Shown here one piece after another: positions 61,625 to 64,000 of a stretch of 64,000 nucleotides of DNA. Positions within the stretch are counted from its first letter, which is position 1; each line of letters begins with the position of its first letter. Both the position numbers and the translations under genes were made by a program. The notes beneath the pieces are model-generated. The model had not been told where the DNA came from. It saw nothing but the letters and a program-made list of their open reading frames with translations, and ran no database searches. Source of the stretch: Opisthocomus hoazin (Eukaryota > Chordata > Aves > Opisthocomiformes > Opisthocomidae); assembly GCF_030867145.1 (NCBI RefSeq), contig NC_134434.1:1860001-1924000 (forward strand). Direction: 5' to 3'.

Positions 61625-64000
61625 TTGTTTTCTTTTTAAAAGCTTTTAATCGGACACAGTTGTTTTTGTCACTTGTAAAGATTTACACTCATTTTTTGTC
61701 TTTTTTCTTTTTTTAAAAAGGAACATTTTAACCCAGTTTTCCCCAAGAATACCACCTTTTGTTGCCCTGACCAAAAGACCTTGTTTTGGCCTATATACCT
61801 GATACAGTATAACAATATATTAACTATTAAATACAAAGTTCTATAATATATACTATGTTGTTACGGACTTTGCAATGGTACTGTGCCTACTCTAGTCACC
61901 TTGTGTAATAGTGTACATGGGCTACTATAGCCAAAGGGGCAGAAAAGGGGAGACTGGGGCGTAGCCTAATTTACAGTGGTAATGCTTTTGTTTTCTTTTT
62001 TATTTTTCCTTTTTTTTTCTCCTTGAACACACCTTGTGCTGAGTGCAATCCACAGAAGTCAAAAACAGTGTTTTCTTTGCCCTCCTCCAAAATATCTACA
62101 GTATAAACGACCTGTAACCGAGCTATGAAAAATCAGTTCTATGTGCGAGGGGCTGCAAGAATGGAATTTACATTTTTCCAGACACACCTTCAATCTCTTT
62201 TTCCCCATGTGGCAATAGCAGAATATCCTCCTCCCACCTGTATACAGTAAATCCACAGTAGTAAAGTGCTGGTGTGCTTGAATGAACTGGAGAGCCGTGC
62301 GACTATTTTACCATCGATAGGGGCTGAGGTTTGGGGGTAGACGTGTTGCATGGGTACAGTTCTCGAACAGTAATAGCACTGCAGTATCGTAGAACTTGAG
62401 CTTAGCTGCTTACTTCTAAACGCAACCTGGACGCAGGCTCTGAAACTAGGCTATACACGTTGTAATACAGCAGGTCTGGCTCCAGGTTTAGGAAAAGAAA
62501 CTTGTAGATAAGAGCTGCTTCTGTTCCCAAGATGCTACGCAGACTTGTAACAATTTCTCTATAGATTTCTACAAAAATATAAAAAATTCTATCAACATAA
62601 CCATTCTACAGAATTCCTGTGGATTTTGTACATTTTGCTTAAAAAAAGTCAATTTCTATAAAACCCCCCCAAACGGTATTTAAAATTATCTTAAGATTAT
62701 TGCACACACTGCAGTACATTTGCATTTGTTTTTCAAAAGGGCATCTAGAAAAAACTTATCCGGTTTAGAAAACAAACTATTTTACATGGATTCCTTTTCC
62801 TGAATGCATCATCATAGAGTATTTTTTAATTGGCTAACCTTTACTGAATATTCACGTATGATGTAAACTTTTTGTTACTTCCACAAACCTTGTCGGTGGG
62901 CAAAACACCGAGTACTGAAAACAGAGGAGCCTTTAGGCTTTCTGTTACACTTGGAGTTGAGCATTGGATTAACATCACGTCACCGTTCTGTGCCACGATG
63001 CCAAGCTAAAGCGTTGCACGGGTTTTTTTGTAAGGAAGGAACTGTATGAGTAGTATCACTCCAAGCTGTACAAACACGCTCCTATCATTACGGAACCAGG
63101 GATGGCAATTTTAGTGGCCTAGCTATTTTCCCAAATTATTTAGTACATGTGAAAGGCAAAGCTAAGGCTCATTACGAGCGTAAAACCAAAAAGGGATTAA
63201 GAATATTTCTCAGGCTTAATGCACTGTAATTTTATTATTTCCTTAAATGTGATCTGGGGGAAGAACTGATGTAAGGTTTGTTTGAAATCATTGCTTTAAC
63301 CAGGCTTAACTCTGGATTTGGACTGGCATATCAAAGACAGCGGTCTCTGTATGGGCCCATGTTGAAGAGGGGAAAAATGTCCCAGCCAAGAACTAGTCTA
63401 ACTGCAGTAAATAGTAGAGAATGTTAATCCTCCTACTTCAAATGCACTGATTGCCTGACTTCCCGCTGCAAGCCCTTACATTTCTCCAGGACATGTAAAT
63501 CAACAGGGATTGTTTATGGAGTAAACGTCCTCAAGTGAAAATAAAGGAGCTTAAGACCTCACATGGGCTGTTAGGTACAAACAGCGTCTTCTTGTATGCG
63601 TACTTCAAGCTAATGCAGATACATGGAGTTGTAACAGTCTAAGCTCTGAAAGGATAAAAGGCTGTACATCAACATGTTGTAGTGATTTGAAAAGATGAGT
63701 AGTTCTCAAAAAGTTACAAACTCCCGGCTGACAGAATTAGCACAAATCCTCCTCCTGCTTGCACTGGTTTAAAGACATGAGCCAGCAAAGCCTTATCCAT
63801 GTACGCAGTTTTCAACCTGTGACTATTCACACACTTCCAGCCATGCCTCCAGAGTCTTATTTCGCCTACAGCTTAATGTGATTTCATGGAAGCTGAGTGA
63901 AGTTAATGCCTGGTTTCCATCAGTCTTGGGAAGAGCGGGAGGTGTCGAACCGGGCCAACCGCTCGTCATTTCCAGGCTGTGCTGTCCAGTTTTACAGCTT
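61625..64000 (-). other. Probable 3' UTR of the neighbouring minus-strand gene (partial)
   Basis: AT-rich DNA with no long open frame. Minus-strand poly(A) signals lie at 63231-63236 and 61999-62004 (AATAAA) and at 61645-61650 (ATTAAA). T- and TGTG-type sequence follows the last one. In mammals CACNA1G ends about 7 kb upstream of ABCC3 in the same orientation (recalled), which matches this spacing. No coding exon of that gene is identifiable in the window. Confidence 0.4.

Overview
The window is vertebrate nuclear DNA, most likely from a bird. It carries 31 short coding exons with GT-AG introns, a CpG-island promoter, and several CR1 LINE fragments with the CATAGAAT-type tails typical of birds. 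Nothing prokaryotic is present. The species cannot be fixed from the sequence alone.

One gene fills most of the window. It is a complete minus-strand ABCC3 (MRP3), a long ABCC-family efflux pump, running from its start codon at 54128 down to its stop at 3473. I placed all 31 coding exons by splice-site consensus, reading phase and protein similarity recalled from human MRP3. They sum to 4590 nt, divisible by three: 1529 residues plus stop. No frameshift or internal stop was seen. The order is TMD0 (exons 2-5), L0 linker (exons 6-7), first six-helix membrane domain (exons 8-13), NBD1 (exons 14-19), acidic linker (exons 19-21), second membrane domain (exons 22-26) and NBD2 (exons 27-31). Intron 1 is 16 kb; the other 29 introns share about 30 kb.

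Layout from left to right. Positions 1 to about 2440 are non-coding, with several plus-strand AATAAA signals and an isolated CpG-rich patch (1385-1860). This is probably the 3' UTR of a convergent neighbour; the conserved vertebrate order would make it ANKRD40. About 0.7 kb separates it from the ABCC3 3' UTR (about 3150-3472). ABCC3 occupies 3473 to about 54.2 kb. Its intron 1 holds a CR1 inserted into an older CR1, a 19-G homopolymer, a candidate solo LTR and a small double hairpin. The CpG island spans about 53.4-54.7 kb and contains exon 1. An upstream intergenic region of about 7 kb follows, with two CR1 fragments and GC-rich patches. From about 61.6 kb to the right edge the DNA is AT-rich with minus-strand poly(A) signals, consistent with the 3' UTR of the next minus-strand gene upstream (CACNA1G by conserved order).

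No new multi-gene system was found. The points most worth checking are the T24 run in the exon 19 splice acceptor, a histidine inside the NBD1 Walker A motif, the nested CR1, the candidate LTR, and the isolated CpG patches near the inferred 3' ends of the neighbouring genes.
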